A program made the position numbers and the translations under genes. DNA of 64,000 bases from Kitasatospora sp. MAA19. Its GTDB lineage: Bacteria > Actinomycetota > Actinomycetes > Streptomycetales > Streptomycetaceae. The stretch spans positions 186,001 through 250,000 of the forward strand of contig NZ_JARXYZ010000009.1 of the NCBI RefSeq assembly GCF_029894125.1, read 5' to 3'. Positions 8,845 to 17,437 of this stretch are shown here, piece by piece. Every line of letters begins with the position of its first letter. Position 1 is the first letter of the stretch. The notes beneath the pieces are model-generated. The model ran no database searches. It was not told the DNA's origin and worked only from the letters and a program-made list of their open reading frames with translations.

Positions 8845-9222
8845 TCAGCTGTAGGGGCGGGTGATGAGCTCCATGACGTGGCCGACCGGATCCAGGAAGT
8901 ACACGCCGCGGCCGCCGTCGTTGTGGTTGATCTCGCCGGGGCGCTCGCGGTGGGGGTCGGCCCAGAAGCTGAGCCCGCGCTGTTGGATTCGCCCGAACGC
9001 GGCGTCGAACTCTTCCTCGGAGATCAGGAAGGCGTAGTGCTGCGCGCTGATCGAATCGGGGTCGCTGGTCGCGAAGTCCAGCGTGACCCCGTTGCCGGTG
9101 GAGACGGGGACGAATGGTCCCCAGTCGGGGCCGGCCTCAAGGCCAAGGATGGCGGCCAGGAATTCGGCGGACTCCCGCTTGTCCCGGGCGTGGACGATGG
9201 TGTGGTTCAGTTCGACTGCCAT
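8845..9222 (-). CDS. VOC-superfamily (glyoxalase-like) protein
   Basis: 125-residue vicinal-oxygen-chelate protein; family members bind a metal and act as lyases, dioxygenases or resistance proteins, and the substrate here is unknown. It begins VELNHTIVHARDKRESAEF and ends RGVYFLDPVGHVMELITRPY, with candidate metal ligands His in LNHTIV, His in AQHYAF and Glu in VMELI. ATG at 9222 is preceded by GGGAGG. It stands alone between two fossil-rich gaps. Confidence 0.85.
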   Translation of the reverse strand: MAVELNHTIVHARDKRESAEFLAAILGLEAGPDWGPFVPVSTGNGVTLDFATSDPDSISAQHYAFLISEEEFDAAFGRIQQRGLSFWADPHRERPGEINHNDGGRGVYFLDPVGHVMELITRPYS

Positions 9223-9734
9223 GGCGGAGCGCCTCCCGTAGGGCCTCTCTCACGGACACCTCCATGTCTCACCCCGTCGGTGACCGACACGCGATGCCGC
9301 CTGTTCGTCGTCAACGGATCTCCGCACGGTTTTCATCCGCCCGACGGGGATCCGTTCAGGGTGCGGCCGGGCCGCGCAGCCCCGCCGGCCCGGCCGTGAG
9401 GAGGCCCGCCCTTGCCGAGGGTCTCGTCCGCTCTGGTGGGAGGAACCGTGTGAGGGTGCACAAGTGCCGACCTCGTCGCTCGGGTCGGCGCTCCGGCAGA
9501 GCCGACAAGCTCCCCGGCATGATGACCGGCCGCACTGCCGCGAGGTCCGCCGACCCAGGTGCTGCGTCGGACGCGGTTGCCGGTACGACCCGACACCGTG
9601 CCGCGTCGGCACCGCGACCTGGTCGCCCGCCGTCACGCCGCCCGGTCTCGGCCGAAGCACGGAGAGCGACCGCGCGCCGTACGCTCCGTCCGCGCCCTCG
9701 TCCTGCGCCCGGCCACCACCGAGTCGGCTTGCCC
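9223..9734. other. Non-coding or decayed stretch
   Basis: 512 bases. Several long frames exist on both strands, but all are Arg/Pro/Ser-rich with no recognisable domain. The right end runs into the CobW fragment, so part may be unrecognisably decayed coding DNA. Confidence 0.4.
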
Positions 9735-9905
9735 TCGCCATGGGAATCATTGCCGATTCCCGACGGCGCGCGCCGCCACGAGCTCCTCTTCATCGGCGCG
9801 GACCTGGACCGGGACCGCCTCCGGGCGCCGCTGGACGCGGCCCTGCTCGACGACGGCGAACTCGCGCTCGGCCCCGAGGCCTGGCGGCGCCTCCCCCGCC
9901 CCCCT
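9735..9905 (+). pseudogene. CobW/COG0523 GTPase C-terminal domain fragment
   Basis: The frame reads RRHELLFIGADLDRDRLRAP, then LDAALLDDGELALGPEAWRR, the conserved CobW C-terminal domain (ELVFIG..LD...L...LD..LLTD.E). The GTPase domain with its P-loop is absent. Full-length relatives are zinc-responsive metallochaperones; no function remains here. Confidence 0.6.
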
Positions 9906-10349
9906 GCCCCCTGCCAGGCAGCCCCGGCCGAAGGCCGAACGCCCCGGGTCTCCACCGGCCGGCGGGTGCGCGCGGTCGACAGGCGGCGGTGAACTCGCCT
10001 CATCCACTGGACAATTGATGGGCAACGCCAGGTAAAGGCTGCGAACGACGCCTTGAGGGCGCCGACGACCCGTCAGTAACGTCGAAGGCCACACCCCGAC
10101 GGCAGTCGCCGTCCGCGGTGCGGCCTTTGACGCGCGGTCTCATGTCATGGCCCTGCCACTCCAGGTGTGATGGGGGGATGCTCCCGCTTCCCCGCCTTCC
10201 GTACAGCGCAAGCACCAAGCCGGCCCACGGCCACCAGCCGGGGCCGGCCAGCACATGCCGCGATCCGTCAGCACGGGCCCGAGCCCGTCCCGGCGAGCAC
10301 CCCAGTTGCCGGCACCGGCCGCGCCCTCACCCCCACGGAGGGTCGACTC
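9906..10349. other. Intergenic region upstream of the sedolisin gene
   Basis: 444 bases. An imperfect dyad around 10079-10129 (gtcgaaggcc paired with ggcctttgac plus an inner cgacggc/cgccgtc pair) could be a terminator or regulatory stem. GGAGGG at 10337-10342 precedes the TTG start. No gene is recognised. Confidence 0.4.
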
Positions 10350-12347
10350 TTGCGCTTCCACTCCCCCAGCAGCCCGCGCCCGCCCCGGGCGCGCAGGCTG
10401 CTCGCCACCCTGCCCGCCCTGGCCATGGCCGCCACCGGGCTGCTCGCGACCACCGCCCCGACGGCCACCGCGGCCACCGCCGCCGCGCCGCACTCCACCG
10501 TCAGCACCAAGCGCCTGTGCGCGGCCCCGAGCCACCCCGGCCAGATGGCCTGCCTGGCCCTCGCCCGCACCGACCTCCCCCAACAACCCACCCTGGCACC
10601 GGACATCACCCCCTCCGGCTACGGGCCGAGCGACCTGGCCTCCGCCTACAACCTCCCCGCCTCGGCTGGCGCCGGCGCCACCGTCGCCATCGTCGACGCC
10701 CAGGACGACCCCAACGCCGAGTCCGACCTGGCCGCCTACCGCTCCCAGTACGGGCTGCCCGCCTGCACCACGGCCAACGGCTGCTTCAAGAAGGTCGACC
10801 AGCGCGGCGGCACCAGCTACCCGACCGCCGACAGCGGCTGGGCCGGCGAGATCTCGCTGGACGTCGACATGGTCAGCGCGGTCTGCCCCAACTGCCACAT
10901 CCTGCTCGTCGAGTCCGACGACGCCAACATGTCCAACCTGGGCGCCGCCGTCAACACCGCCGTCTCGCTCGGCGCCAAGTACGTGTCCAACAGCTACGGC
11001 GGCGGTGAGGACTCCACCGACCCGAGCTCCGACGCCAGCTACTTCAACCACCCCGGCGTCGCCATCACCGTCTCCTCCGGCGACTCCGGCTACGGCGTCG
11101 AGTACCCGGCCGCCTCCCAGTACGTCACCGCGGTCGGCGGCACCAGCCTCAACCACGCCTCCAACACCCGTGGTTGGAACGAGTCGGTGTGGGGCAGCAG
11201 CGCGGGCGGCAACGGCGCCGGCTCCGGCTGCTCCGCCTACGACCCCAAGCCGAGCTGGCAGCAGGACACCGGCTGCGCCAAGCGCACCGTCGCCGACGTC
11301 TCCGCCGTCGCCGACCCGGCCACCGGCGTCGCCGTCTACCAGACCTACGGCGGCTCCGGCTGGAACGTCTACGGCGGCACCAGCGCCTCCTCCCCCATCA
11401 TCGCCGCCGTGTACGCGCTCGCCGGCACCCCCGCCGCCGGCACCACCCCGGCCTCCTACCCGTACGCGCACACCGGCTCGCTGTACGACGTGACCAGCGG
11501 CGCCAACGGCAGCTGCTCACCCTCCTACCTGTGCACCGCCGCCACCGGCTACGACGGCCCGACCGGCCTCGGCACCCCCAACGGCACCGCCGCCTTCACC
11601 TCCGGCAGCACCGGCGGCAACACCGTCACCGTCACCAACCCGGGCAGCCAGTCCACGGCGCAGGGCTCCTCGGTCAGCCTGCAGATCCACGCCACCGACT
11701 CGGCCCCCGGCCAGACCCTCACCTACGGCGCCAGCGGCCTGCCCACCGGACTGTCCATCAACACCACCACCGGCCTGATCACCGGCACCGCGACCACCGC
11801 CGGCAACTCCACCACCACCGTGACCGCCACCGACGGCACCGGCGCCGGCGGCACCACCACCTTCGGCTGGACCGTCACCGGCACCGGCGGCGGCTGCACC
11901 GCCGCCCAGCTGCTCGGCAACCCCGGCTTCGAGACCGGCAGCGCCACCCCCTGGACGGCGAGCTCCGGCGTCATCGACAACTCCACCGGCGAGCCCGCCC
12001 ACGGCGGCAGCTGGAAGGCCTGGCTCGACGGCTACGGCTCCAGCCACACCGACACCCTCGCCCAGACGGTGACCGTCCCCACCGGCTGCAAGGCCACCCT
12101 CAGCTTCTACCTGCACATCGACACCGCCGAATCCGGGTCGACCGCCTACGACACGCTCACCGTCCAGGCCGGCACCACCACCCTGGCCACCTTCAGCAAC
12201 GTCAACGCCGCCGCCGGCTACACCCTGCACAGCTACGACCTCAGCGCCTTCGCCGGCCAGAGCGTGACCGTCAAGTTCACCGGCACCGAGGACTCCTCCC
12301 TCCAGACCAGCTTCGTCATCGACGACACCGCCCTCACCACCTCCTGA
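10350..12347 (+). CDS. Secreted S53 (sedolisin/kumamolisin-like) serine protease
   Basis: Exported acid-type serine-carboxyl protease of 665 residues. TTG at 10350 with GGAGGG seven bases upstream gives a twin-Arg-rich N-region ([12 protein letters not shown]) and a signal peptide. The catalytic domain begins near [14 protein letters not shown]. The Glu-Asp pair sits in [13 protein letters not shown] (about residues 167/171) and the nucleophile in GGTSASSP (about 345), followed by the calcium region [13 protein letters not shown]. The long pro-kumamolisin propeptide is absent; only about 75 residues precede the protease. Two C-terminal modules follow: an Ig-like putative adhesion domain (about 430-515) and a jelly-roll-like carbohydrate-binding type domain (about 520-665). 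Confidence 0.9.
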   Translation: MRFHSPSSPRPPRARRLLATLPALAMAATGLLATTAPTATAATAAAPHSTVSTKRLCAAPSHPGQMACLALARTDLPQQPTLAPDITPSGYGPSDLASAYNLPASAGAGATVAIVDAQDDPNAESDLAAYRSQYGLPACTTANGCFKKVDQRGGTSYPTADSGWAGEISLDVDMVSAVCPNCHILLVESDDANMSNLGAAVNTAVSLGAKYVSNSYGGGEDSTDPSSDASYFNHPGVAITVSSGDSGYGVEYPAASQYVTAVGGTSLNHASNTRGWNESVWGSSAGGNGAGSGCSAYDPKPSWQQDTGCAKRTVADVSAVADPATGVAVYQTYGGSGWNVYGGTSASSPIIAAVYALAGTPAAGTTPASYPYAHTGSLYDVTSGANGSCSPSYLCTAATGYDGPTGLGTPNGTAAFTSGSTGGNTVTVTNPGSQSTAQGSSVSLQIHATDSAPGQTLTYGASGLPTGLSINTTTGLITGTATTAGNSTTTVTATDGTGAGGTTTFGWTVTGTGGGCTAAQLLGNPGFETGSATPWTASSGVIDNSTGEPAHGGSWKAWLDGYGSSHTDTLAQTVTVPTGCKATLSFYLHIDTAESGSTAYDTLTVQAGTTTLATFSNVNAAAGYTLHSYDLSAFAGQSVTVKFTGTEDSSLQTSFVIDDTALTTS

Positions 12348-12356
12348 CACCCTGCC

Positions 12357-12391
12357 GGGGCGGGCCGCGGCACCCAGCCGCGGCCCGCCCC
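12357..12391 (+). terminator. Terminator after the sedolisin gene
   Basis: Perfect 14-bp GC stem (12357-12370 with 12378-12391), 7-nt loop, 10 bases after the stop. Confidence 0.75.
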
Positions 12392-12646
12392 CGCGCGGAG
12401 CTCACCGCGACCACCGAGCAGCACACCGGGGCCGGCGGTCGGCGTGATGTCGCACGGAGTGCGACAGCGGCCCGCGCATCTGTGCCGGGTCGGTCCGGGA
12501 CGCCGCGTCAACTCGGCGGCCAATGCTGCTTTTTGGCATAGACACCGCAAAATCTTCACCTCCGCGCTGTCCGACACATGGACGTCCACCGCTCCCGGAT
12601 GCTGGGGTGATTCCCCCCACACACACCCTCGTTCGGGAGGAACCAG

Positions 12647-13579
12647 ATGCGCGTGTCCCCCATCAGGGCGATCGCCCACGCCACCGTCACCCTCGCCCTG
12701 GCGGCCCTCGTCACCACCTCGCTCACCACCGGCGCCGAGGCGCACGGAACCACCCACCGCGGCGTCAAGCCGCTGACGCACGCGGGTCAGCTGCAGCCCG
12801 CCGCCCGGAGCACCAACACCCTCTCGGTCGGCTCCAGCGCCAGCCAGGGCGTCGTCTCGCCCACCCCGAAGGTCTACCTGGTCTTCTGGGGCTCCCAGTG
12901 GTCCTCCGACCCCGCCGGGGTGGCCCCCGACATGCAGAACATGTTCAAGGGCCTCTACGGCAGCAAGGACACCTGGGGCACCATCCTCAACCAGTACTGC
13001 GAGGGCGTCCCGAAGGGCACCACCGCCTGCGGCACCAACGGCATCCACGTCAGCCACCCGGCCACCTCCCCGCTGGCCGGCGCATGGTTCGACAACGCCG
13101 CCGCCGCTCCGGGCAGCGCCACCGCCGCCCAGCTCGCGGCCGAGGCCGCCAAGGCCGCCGCGCACTTCGGCAACACCACCCAGGCGCCCAACCTCAACGC
13201 CCAGTACGTGATCGTCTCCCCCACCGGCACCCACCCGGACGGGTTCCCCAACAGCGGATTCTGCGCCTGGCACGACAAGACCAGCTCCTCGTACGGCACC
13301 CTCGCCTACACCAACCTGCCGTACATCCCGGACAGCGGCGCGGGTGCCTGCACCACCCTCACCGACGGGCGACTGCTCTCCGGCATCGAGTCCACCGAGA
13401 CCCACGAGTACGCAGAGACCGTCACCGACTTCTGGCCCAGCATCGGCTGGAACGGCGGCGGCGGCGAGATCGGCGACGCCTGCGTCCAGCTCGACGCCTA
13501 CCTCACCCTGAGCACCGGCACCTTCGACGTCCAGGGCCTCTGGTCGAACAGCGCCAACAAGTGCGTCACGCACGGTTGA
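12647..13579 (+). CDS. Secreted protein with HEYAE motif, putative metallopeptidase-like
   Basis: 310-residue exported protein of unknown activity. GGGAGG precedes ATG 12647; a signal peptide (ATVTLALAALVTTSLTTGAEA) follows. The mature region has VYLVFWGSQW, QYVIVSPTGTHPDGF and ESTETHEYAETVTDFWP with a downstream GGGGEIGDACV. His-Glu-Tyr-Ala-Glu plus a distal acidic segment resembles a metal-binding active site but is not a classic HExxH, so peptidase activity is only a suggestion. Cys residues at QYCEG, TACGT, GFCAW, GACTT, DACVQ and NKCVT could form disulfides. It follows the sedolisin in the same orientation, but with its own terminator between. Confidence 0.7.
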   Translation: MRVSPIRAIAHATVTLALAALVTTSLTTGAEAHGTTHRGVKPLTHAGQLQPAARSTNTLSVGSSASQGVVSPTPKVYLVFWGSQWSSDPAGVAPDMQNMFKGLYGSKDTWGTILNQYCEGVPKGTTACGTNGIHVSHPATSPLAGAWFDNAAAAPGSATAAQLAAEAAKAAAHFGNTTQAPNLNAQYVIVSPTGTHPDGFPNSGFCAWHDKTSSSYGTLAYTNLPYIPDSGAGACTTLTDGRLLSGIESTETHEYAETVTDFWPSIGWNGGGGEIGDACVQLDAYLTLSTGTFDVQGLWSNSANKCVTHG

Positions 13580-13588
13580 TGACGTAAG

Positions 13589-13622
13589 CGCGGGCCCGGC
13601 CGGTGAGCCGGCCGGGCCCGCG
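13589..13622 (+). terminator. Terminator after the HEYAE protein gene
   Basis: Perfect 15-bp stem (13589-13603 with 13608-13622) closing a tgag loop, just after the stop. Confidence 0.75.
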
Positions 13623-13634
13623 TCCCCGGTTCAG

Positions 13635-13761
13635 CGCTCCGCCCTGAGCCTTCCGGGTCCATGGCGAGGTTGCGGCCGAGTTGGACCACCCAGTCCGCCG
13701 CGGGGTGTGCGGTGACGCCGAGGATCAGGAAGTTGGCTGCGCAGAAAGCGAGTTGGGACAT
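13635..13761 (-). pseudogene. Integrase-core (rve) transposase fragment
   Basis: The minus-strand frame reads NFLILGVTAHPAADWVVQLG then RNLAMD, matching the core of streptomycete integrase-type transposases (LGVTAHPTxxWVxQQARNLxMDL). Only about 40 residues remain and no inverted repeats were found. Confidence 0.6.
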
Positions 13762-13832
13762 CTTCCTGCTTCCCTACCGCATGAACCGATCCCGGTGTGC
13801 GGCTATGTCGAGGTCCGGCGCCCGCCGGCCGC

Positions 13833-14471
13833 TCAGCTCTGCAGCAGGCGGTTGAAGAAGGTGCGGTACTGCTGCAGCGCGACCCGCAGTTCCTCCGTCT
13901 CGACCGTGTCGCCCCGGTTCCACTGGCTCTCGAGGTTGCGCCTGCGGTCCGCGAAGGACTCGGCCAGCCGCTGCATGAGGTCGGCAACGAGGGCGTCCGC
14001 AGTGTGGACGGCCGCCCGGGGGTCGTCGACGAAGTCCGTCTGCACCTGCTGCCAGCGCACCCGCAGCTCCTGGGCCTCCGCCGCGGGCAGCAGTGGTTCA
14101 CGATCATCCCGGCCGTCGTCCTCCCGGTCCGGGTTCCCGTCCTCGTCAGCCCGGCCGTCGTGGCCGCTCTTGTCGCTCGGCCCGGTGCCAGTGCCCGCGT
14201 TCGTCGAGCCGGCGCCCTCGTCCGTCCGCCCAGTGCCCTGCTGCGGCTGCGGGCCGCCCGAGGCGGGAACGTCCTCCGGGCCCTCGCCGGACGGACGGCC
14301 GGTGGCCTCGCCCGGGAAGACGGCCCGCTGCTCCCCGCGCTCCTGTTCGTCCGTGCCGAACGTCGCGCCGGCCTGCTCCGCCGACCCGGTCTTCTCCTGT
14401 CCCTTCTCCTTGGCGGCGGCGATGTCCTCTGTGGTCATCCGTCCTTTGTCGTCGTAGTGCATCTGCGACAT
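13833..14471 (-). CDS. Hypothetical acidic protein, paralogue of the upstream gene
   Basis: 212-residue cytoplasmic protein without a known domain. The N-terminal 130 residues are hydrophilic, Gly/Asp/Glu-rich and probably disordered. The last 80 residues (from LRVRWQQVQTDFVDDPRAAV to YRTFFNRLLQS) are helical and match the C-terminus of the neighbouring gene. ATG 14471 is preferred because AGGAGG lies 9 bases upstream; an ATG at 14480 overlaps the stop of the upstream gene but is too close to that site. Tight spacing implies co-translation. Confidence 0.65.
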   Translation of the reverse strand: MSQMHYDDKGRMTTEDIAAAKEKGQEKTGSAEQAGATFGTDEQERGEQRAVFPGEATGRPSGEGPEDVPASGGPQPQQGTGRTDEGAGSTNAGTGTGPSDKSGHDGRADEDGNPDREDDGRDDREPLLPAAEAQELRVRWQQVQTDFVDDPRAAVHTADALVADLMQRLAESFADRRRNLESQWNRGDTVETEELRVALQQYRTFFNRLLQS

Positions 14472-14476
14472 CCCTG

Positions 14477-15046
14477 TCATCCTCCTTCGGTCGCCGTGCC
14501 CCGCCCCCGCGGCTCGTTGCCGTCGAGGAGCTCCGAGAACAGCGCGCGGTAGTGCACCATCGCGCCCCGGAGTTCCTCGGTGGTGGCGTTGTCCCGTCGA
14601 GCCTCGGCGTTGATCGCGTGGGCGACGCGATAGTGCTCCAGGGTCTGCCCGTGTTCGACGGAAAGATCGCGGAGCCGTTGTTCGTAGTCCTCGGTGGGGT
14701 AGCCGCGGTCGTGCATCAGCAGGGTGACCAGCCGATCGGCGCGCTGCACCGCCTCGCCGGGCCGGTCGACGAACTCCTGCTGGACACGCGTCCAGTCCTC
14801 GGCGTACTGCTGTCTGGTGTCCGGCGGCAGCGGCTTGATCCTCAGCTGTTCGTGGCGCTGCTCACGCTCCCGCAGCTCCCGCTCGGCGGACAGCCGGTTG
14901 CCGGAACGGCGGACGGCCCTGTCGTACTCCGGGCCGAACTGTTGCCGCAGCCGGCGACGGCGGCTCAGGTACCACAGCACCGCGGCGGCCAGGATCAGCA
15001 CGACCGCGACGGGGACAATGATCGCGATGAGGGTCCCAGTTGACAT
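14477..15046 (-). CDS. Membrane-anchored hypothetical protein, paralogue of downstream gene
   Basis: 189 residues. ATG 15046 with GGGAGG upstream gives an N-terminal membrane helix (TLIAIIVPVAVVLILAAAVL) followed by a basic stop-transfer RRRRLR, then a long charged helical cytoplasmic region. The segment from YAEDWTRVQQEFVDRPGEAV to YRALFSELLDG is paralogous to the C-terminus of the downstream gene (shared W-x-x-V-Q-x-x-F-V-D-x-P-x-x-A-V and ELR-x-A-x-x-x-YR-x-x-F). Function unknown. The pair forms an operon. Confidence 0.7.
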   Translation of the reverse strand: MSTGTLIAIIVPVAVVLILAAAVLWYLSRRRRLRQQFGPEYDRAVRRSGNRLSAERELREREQRHEQLRIKPLPPDTRQQYAEDWTRVQQEFVDRPGEAVQRADRLVTLLMHDRGYPTEDYEQRLRDLSVEHGQTLEHYRVAHAINAEARRDNATTEELRGAMVHYRALFSELLDGNEPRGRGTATEGG

Positions 15047-15180
15047 CAGGTCCTCCCTCGTTCTTCGATGCCGAGCCGCTGCCCGGAATCGGCGGGTCGA
15101 AACGTGCTCCCGCCGCCGAACGTCCGTCGGAGCCAGGGGAGGTCCGGTGCCCGAAGCCGAACGGCAACGCGAGGGCCACC

Positions 15181-15399
15181 TCAGGCCTGCCACTGCTGGT
15201 AGCCGCAGCGGTCGGGCAGTTTGGTGCGGTAACCGGCGGCGTCGCGGGCCACCGCCTCCACCTCGGCAAGCACCGCCTCGGGCAGCACGACGTTCTTCGC
15301 ACCCGTCCCGCTCGGCGCACCGCCCCGCCGACCCGGATCGCCCCGCCGCGACCCGCTCGACCCACGTGGGCGGTCAGCCGCAAGCACGCGGTGGGGCAC
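15181..15399 (-). CDS. Small hypothetical protein, possibly a gene end
   Basis: Only the last 40 residues look protein-like (KNVVLPEAVLAEVEAVARDA ... LPDRCGYQQWQA); the first 33 are Arg/Gly-rich. It may be the C-terminal remainder of a larger streptomycete protein. No Shine-Dalgarno supports the start, and I recognise no function. Confidence 0.35.
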   Translation of the reverse strand: MPHRVLAADRPRGSSGSRRGDPGRRGGAPSGTGAKNVVLPEAVLAEVEAVARDAAGYRTKLPDRCGYQQWQA

Positions 15400-15543
15400 C
15401 TCTGCCCGCTCCGGTTCGGTGCTCGCGGACCAGGTGGGCCGCGAGGCTGCCGCGTTCAGCCCGAATCGGCCAGTTGGCGCAGTCGGTGGGCCAGGGTCCG
15501 CCGGTAGTGCGACCAGGACGGTCGGTACTGCGGGTGAGGTGAG

Positions 15544-16440
15544 TCAGCGGGCGGGACGGATCGATCCCGTTCGTGGCTGTCCGTCCCGGTCGCCCTCGCC
15601 GGTGAGGCCGGCCCTCAGCTCATCGAGGCAGTGGGCCAGCAGGCGGGACACGTGCATCTGCGAGACCCCGAGTCGGTGCCCGATCTGAGCCTGGGTGAGG
15701 CCCTCGCAGAACCGCAGGGAAAGCAGCCGCCGCTCGCGCTCCGGCAGTGCGGCGATCAGCGGCTTGAGTGACTGCATGTCCTCCACCATGGCGAGCGCCG
15801 GGTCGTAGCAACCCAGCCGGCCCTCCAGAGCGGTGTCCGCGCCGCCGTCCTCGATCGGCGCGTCCAGCGACATCGTGGTCCGTGCCCGGGAAGCGACCTT
15901 GGCCTCGAGCACCTCGCACTGTGTCAGTACGACGTGGTCGGCCAGTTCCGCCAGGCTGGGTACCCGGCCCAGTTGCTGCTCCAGTTCGTCGGATCCCTTG
16001 ACGACCGCGATCCGTGCCTCCTGAAGTCGGCGTGGCACGTGGACGCTCCAGGTGGTGTCGCGGAAGAACCGCCGGATCTCACCGACGATGGTCGGCAGGG
16101 CGAAGCTGGAAAACTCCACACCCCGCTCGGGGTCGAAGCGGTCGATGGCCTTGATCAGGCCCACCACCCCGGCCTGCACGATGTCGTCCATCGACTCGTG
16201 GCTGCCCCGGAACCGACGAGCCGCGAACTTGACCAGTGACACGTTCAGTTCGATGAGCGTGCCACGCACGTAGGAGTAACGCGCGCTGCCCTGCTCCGAC
16301 TCCCGCAGACGCAGCAGCAGCACCCTGGACAACTCACGTGCCTCGCAGGCGCCGACGGCCAGCGGATCGTCGATCACCGGCAGGTCGTCCAGGTCGGTGG
16401 CCGGGGCCGGATCCGCAGTCGTGTCAGCCCTCGCAGTCAT
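15544..16440 (-). CDS. SigB/SigF-family alternative sigma factor
   Basis: 298-residue RNA polymerase sigma-70 factor of the B/F/G group used for stress and developmental regulons in streptomycetes. ATG 16440 has GGGAG seven bases upstream. Region 2 includes NVSLVKFAARRF and DDIVQAGVVGLIKAIDRF; region 3 covers VPSLAELADHV; region 4 has the HTH GLTQAQIGHRLGVSQMHVSR. It lies 59 bases downstream of a winged-helix regulator and probably shares its transcript. Partner-switching control is implied by the nearby STAS, SpoIIE and ATPase genes. Confidence 0.92.
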   Translation of the reverse strand: MTARADTTADPAPATDLDDLPVIDDPLAVGACEARELSRVLLLRLRESEQGSARYSYVRGTLIELNVSLVKFAARRFRGSHESMDDIVQAGVVGLIKAIDRFDPERGVEFSSFALPTIVGEIRRFFRDTTWSVHVPRRLQEARIAVVKGSDELEQQLGRVPSLAELADHVVLTQCEVLEAKVASRARTTMSLDAPIEDGGADTALEGRLGCYDPALAMVEDMQSLKPLIAALPERERRLLSLRFCEGLTQAQIGHRLGVSQMHVSRLLAHCLDELRAGLTGEGDRDGQPRTGSIRPAR

Positions 16441-16499
16441 CTCACACTCCCTGCTCTCCAGGCTCCTGTCGACGGCGGCCGCGCCCGGCCCGCAGCGGC

Positions 16500-16886
16500 T
16501 CACCGCTGCAGTGCGAACCGGCCGCCCTCGTCCTCGCCGGCCGCTCCGGCCGACGAATCAAGTTGCTCCGGGTCGGCCTCCTCGCTGAGCAGCGCGAGGA
16601 GGGCGCCGATGGTGTGTCGTGCCTCGACGGGGTGGCGCAGCCTGGCCTCGGGGGCGATCCGGTAGCGGTTGCGCCGCCCTTCGCGGGAGCGGGTCAGATA
16701 GCCCTCGGCCTCAAGATCCGCGACGATGCCCTGGACCGCACGCTCGGTCAGCCCGCAGGCCGCTGCGACGTCGCGCAGCCGGACGCCCGGGTCCCGAGCG
16801 AGGAGGGACAGCACGCGCGCGTGGTTGGTGAGGAACGTCCACCTCGTGCGGCCCTCGTTCGTGCTGGTGTCAGACGTCGTTTCCAT
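16500..16886 (-). CDS. Winged-helix (MarR/ArsR-like) transcriptional regulator
   Basis: 128 residues. ATG 16886 is chosen because a promoter with -10 TATGAT ends 6 bases before it, so the message is probably leaderless. The wHTH core is FLTNHARVLSLLARDPGVRL, RDVAAACGLTERAVQGIVAD and LEAEGYLTRSREGRRNRY. The C-terminal 40 residues are acidic. It is first in a likely operon with the sigma factor and divergent from the STAS gene, so it may autoregulate both. Confidence 0.8.
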   Translation of the reverse strand: METTSDTSTNEGRTRWTFLTNHARVLSLLARDPGVRLRDVAAACGLTERAVQGIVADLEAEGYLTRSREGRRNRYRIAPEARLRHPVEARHTIGALLALLSEEADPEQLDSSAGAAGEDEGGRFALQR

Positions 16887-16892
16887 GCCCCC

Positions 16893-16922
16893 ATCATACG
16901 AATGGCAGTTCGCGCTTTGCAA
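16893..16922 (-). promoter_or_regulatory. Leaderless promoter for the winged-helix/sigma operon
   Basis: Minus-strand TTGCAA (16917-16922) and TATGAT (16893-16898) are separated by 18 bases; the ATG begins 6 bases past the -10. An overlapping dyad TTGC-N7-GCAA (16917-16931) is a candidate operator for the winged-helix protein. Confidence 0.5.
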
Positions 16923-16948
16923 CTAGCGCAATACATTTCGCGTATCTA

Positions 16949-16978
16949 TTGACATGTCTCGCGCCCGGGGCGGAGGAT
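16949..16978 (+). promoter_or_regulatory. Candidate promoter of the STAS gene
   Basis: TTGACA (16949-16954), 18-base spacer, GAGGAT (16973-16978); the gene has GGGAGGAG at 17003-17010 before ATG 17018. The -35 is consensus, the -10 only fair. Confidence 0.4.
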
Positions 16979-17017
16979 CTGGTTGACAGCACCCGTGCCA
17001 GCGGGAGGAGCAAGGTC

Positions 17018-17437
17018 ATGTTGTATCGCCGCGCCCCACGGATACGCAGGCCTGCCGACGCTGCGCCGTCGGGTACGGCGTACGCCGCAGCCACGGGCCA
17101 AGGCGAGAACCTCGCCATCAGCTCACGGCGCGATCCGGCCGGGACTGTCATCGTGATGGTGGCCGGCGAACTTGACCACGACAATGCGCACCACCTCCGT
17201 CGCGCGCTCACCGCCGCGCTCGCCGGCCTTCCCACCCTCGTCGAGGTGGACCTCGGCGCAGTGACCTTCTGCGACTGCGGCGGCCTGAACGCGCTGCTTC
17301 AGGGACGTCGACAAGCACTCGCCTTCAACCGTGCGATGCGGGTGCGAGCAGCGAGCCCGCAGGTCTCACGGCTGTTGCTGCTGACCGACACCGCCGGCCT
17401 GCTCGACGGGGCGGCCGACGGCGAAATCCCGCGGTAG
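17018..17437 (+). CDS. STAS-domain anti-sigma factor antagonist
   Basis: 139-residue STAS protein of the partner-switching type. When unphosphorylated it would bind an anti-sigma kinase and free a sigma factor. After a basic N-terminus the domain runs from GTVIVMVAGELDHDNAHHLR to VEVDLGAVTFCDCGGLNAL. The usual phosphorylatable Ser in the D-S-S/T-G loop is represented by FCDCGGLN, so Cys-Gly replaces the Ser/Thr pair and control by phosphorylation may be altered. GGGAGGAG supports the ATG. Divergent from the winged-helix/sigma operon. Confidence 0.85.
   Translation: MLYRRAPRIRRPADAAPSGTAYAAATGQGENLAISSRRDPAGTVIVMVAGELDHDNAHHLRRALTAALAGLPTLVEVDLGAVTFCDCGGLNALLQGRRQALAFNRAMRVRAASPQVSRLLLLTDTAGLLDGAADGEIPR

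Noticed and set aside
9460..9730. Possible zinc-independent ribosomal protein paralogues next to the CobW fragment
   Set aside because: I looked for L28, L33, S14 and S18 signatures in all frames and saw none.
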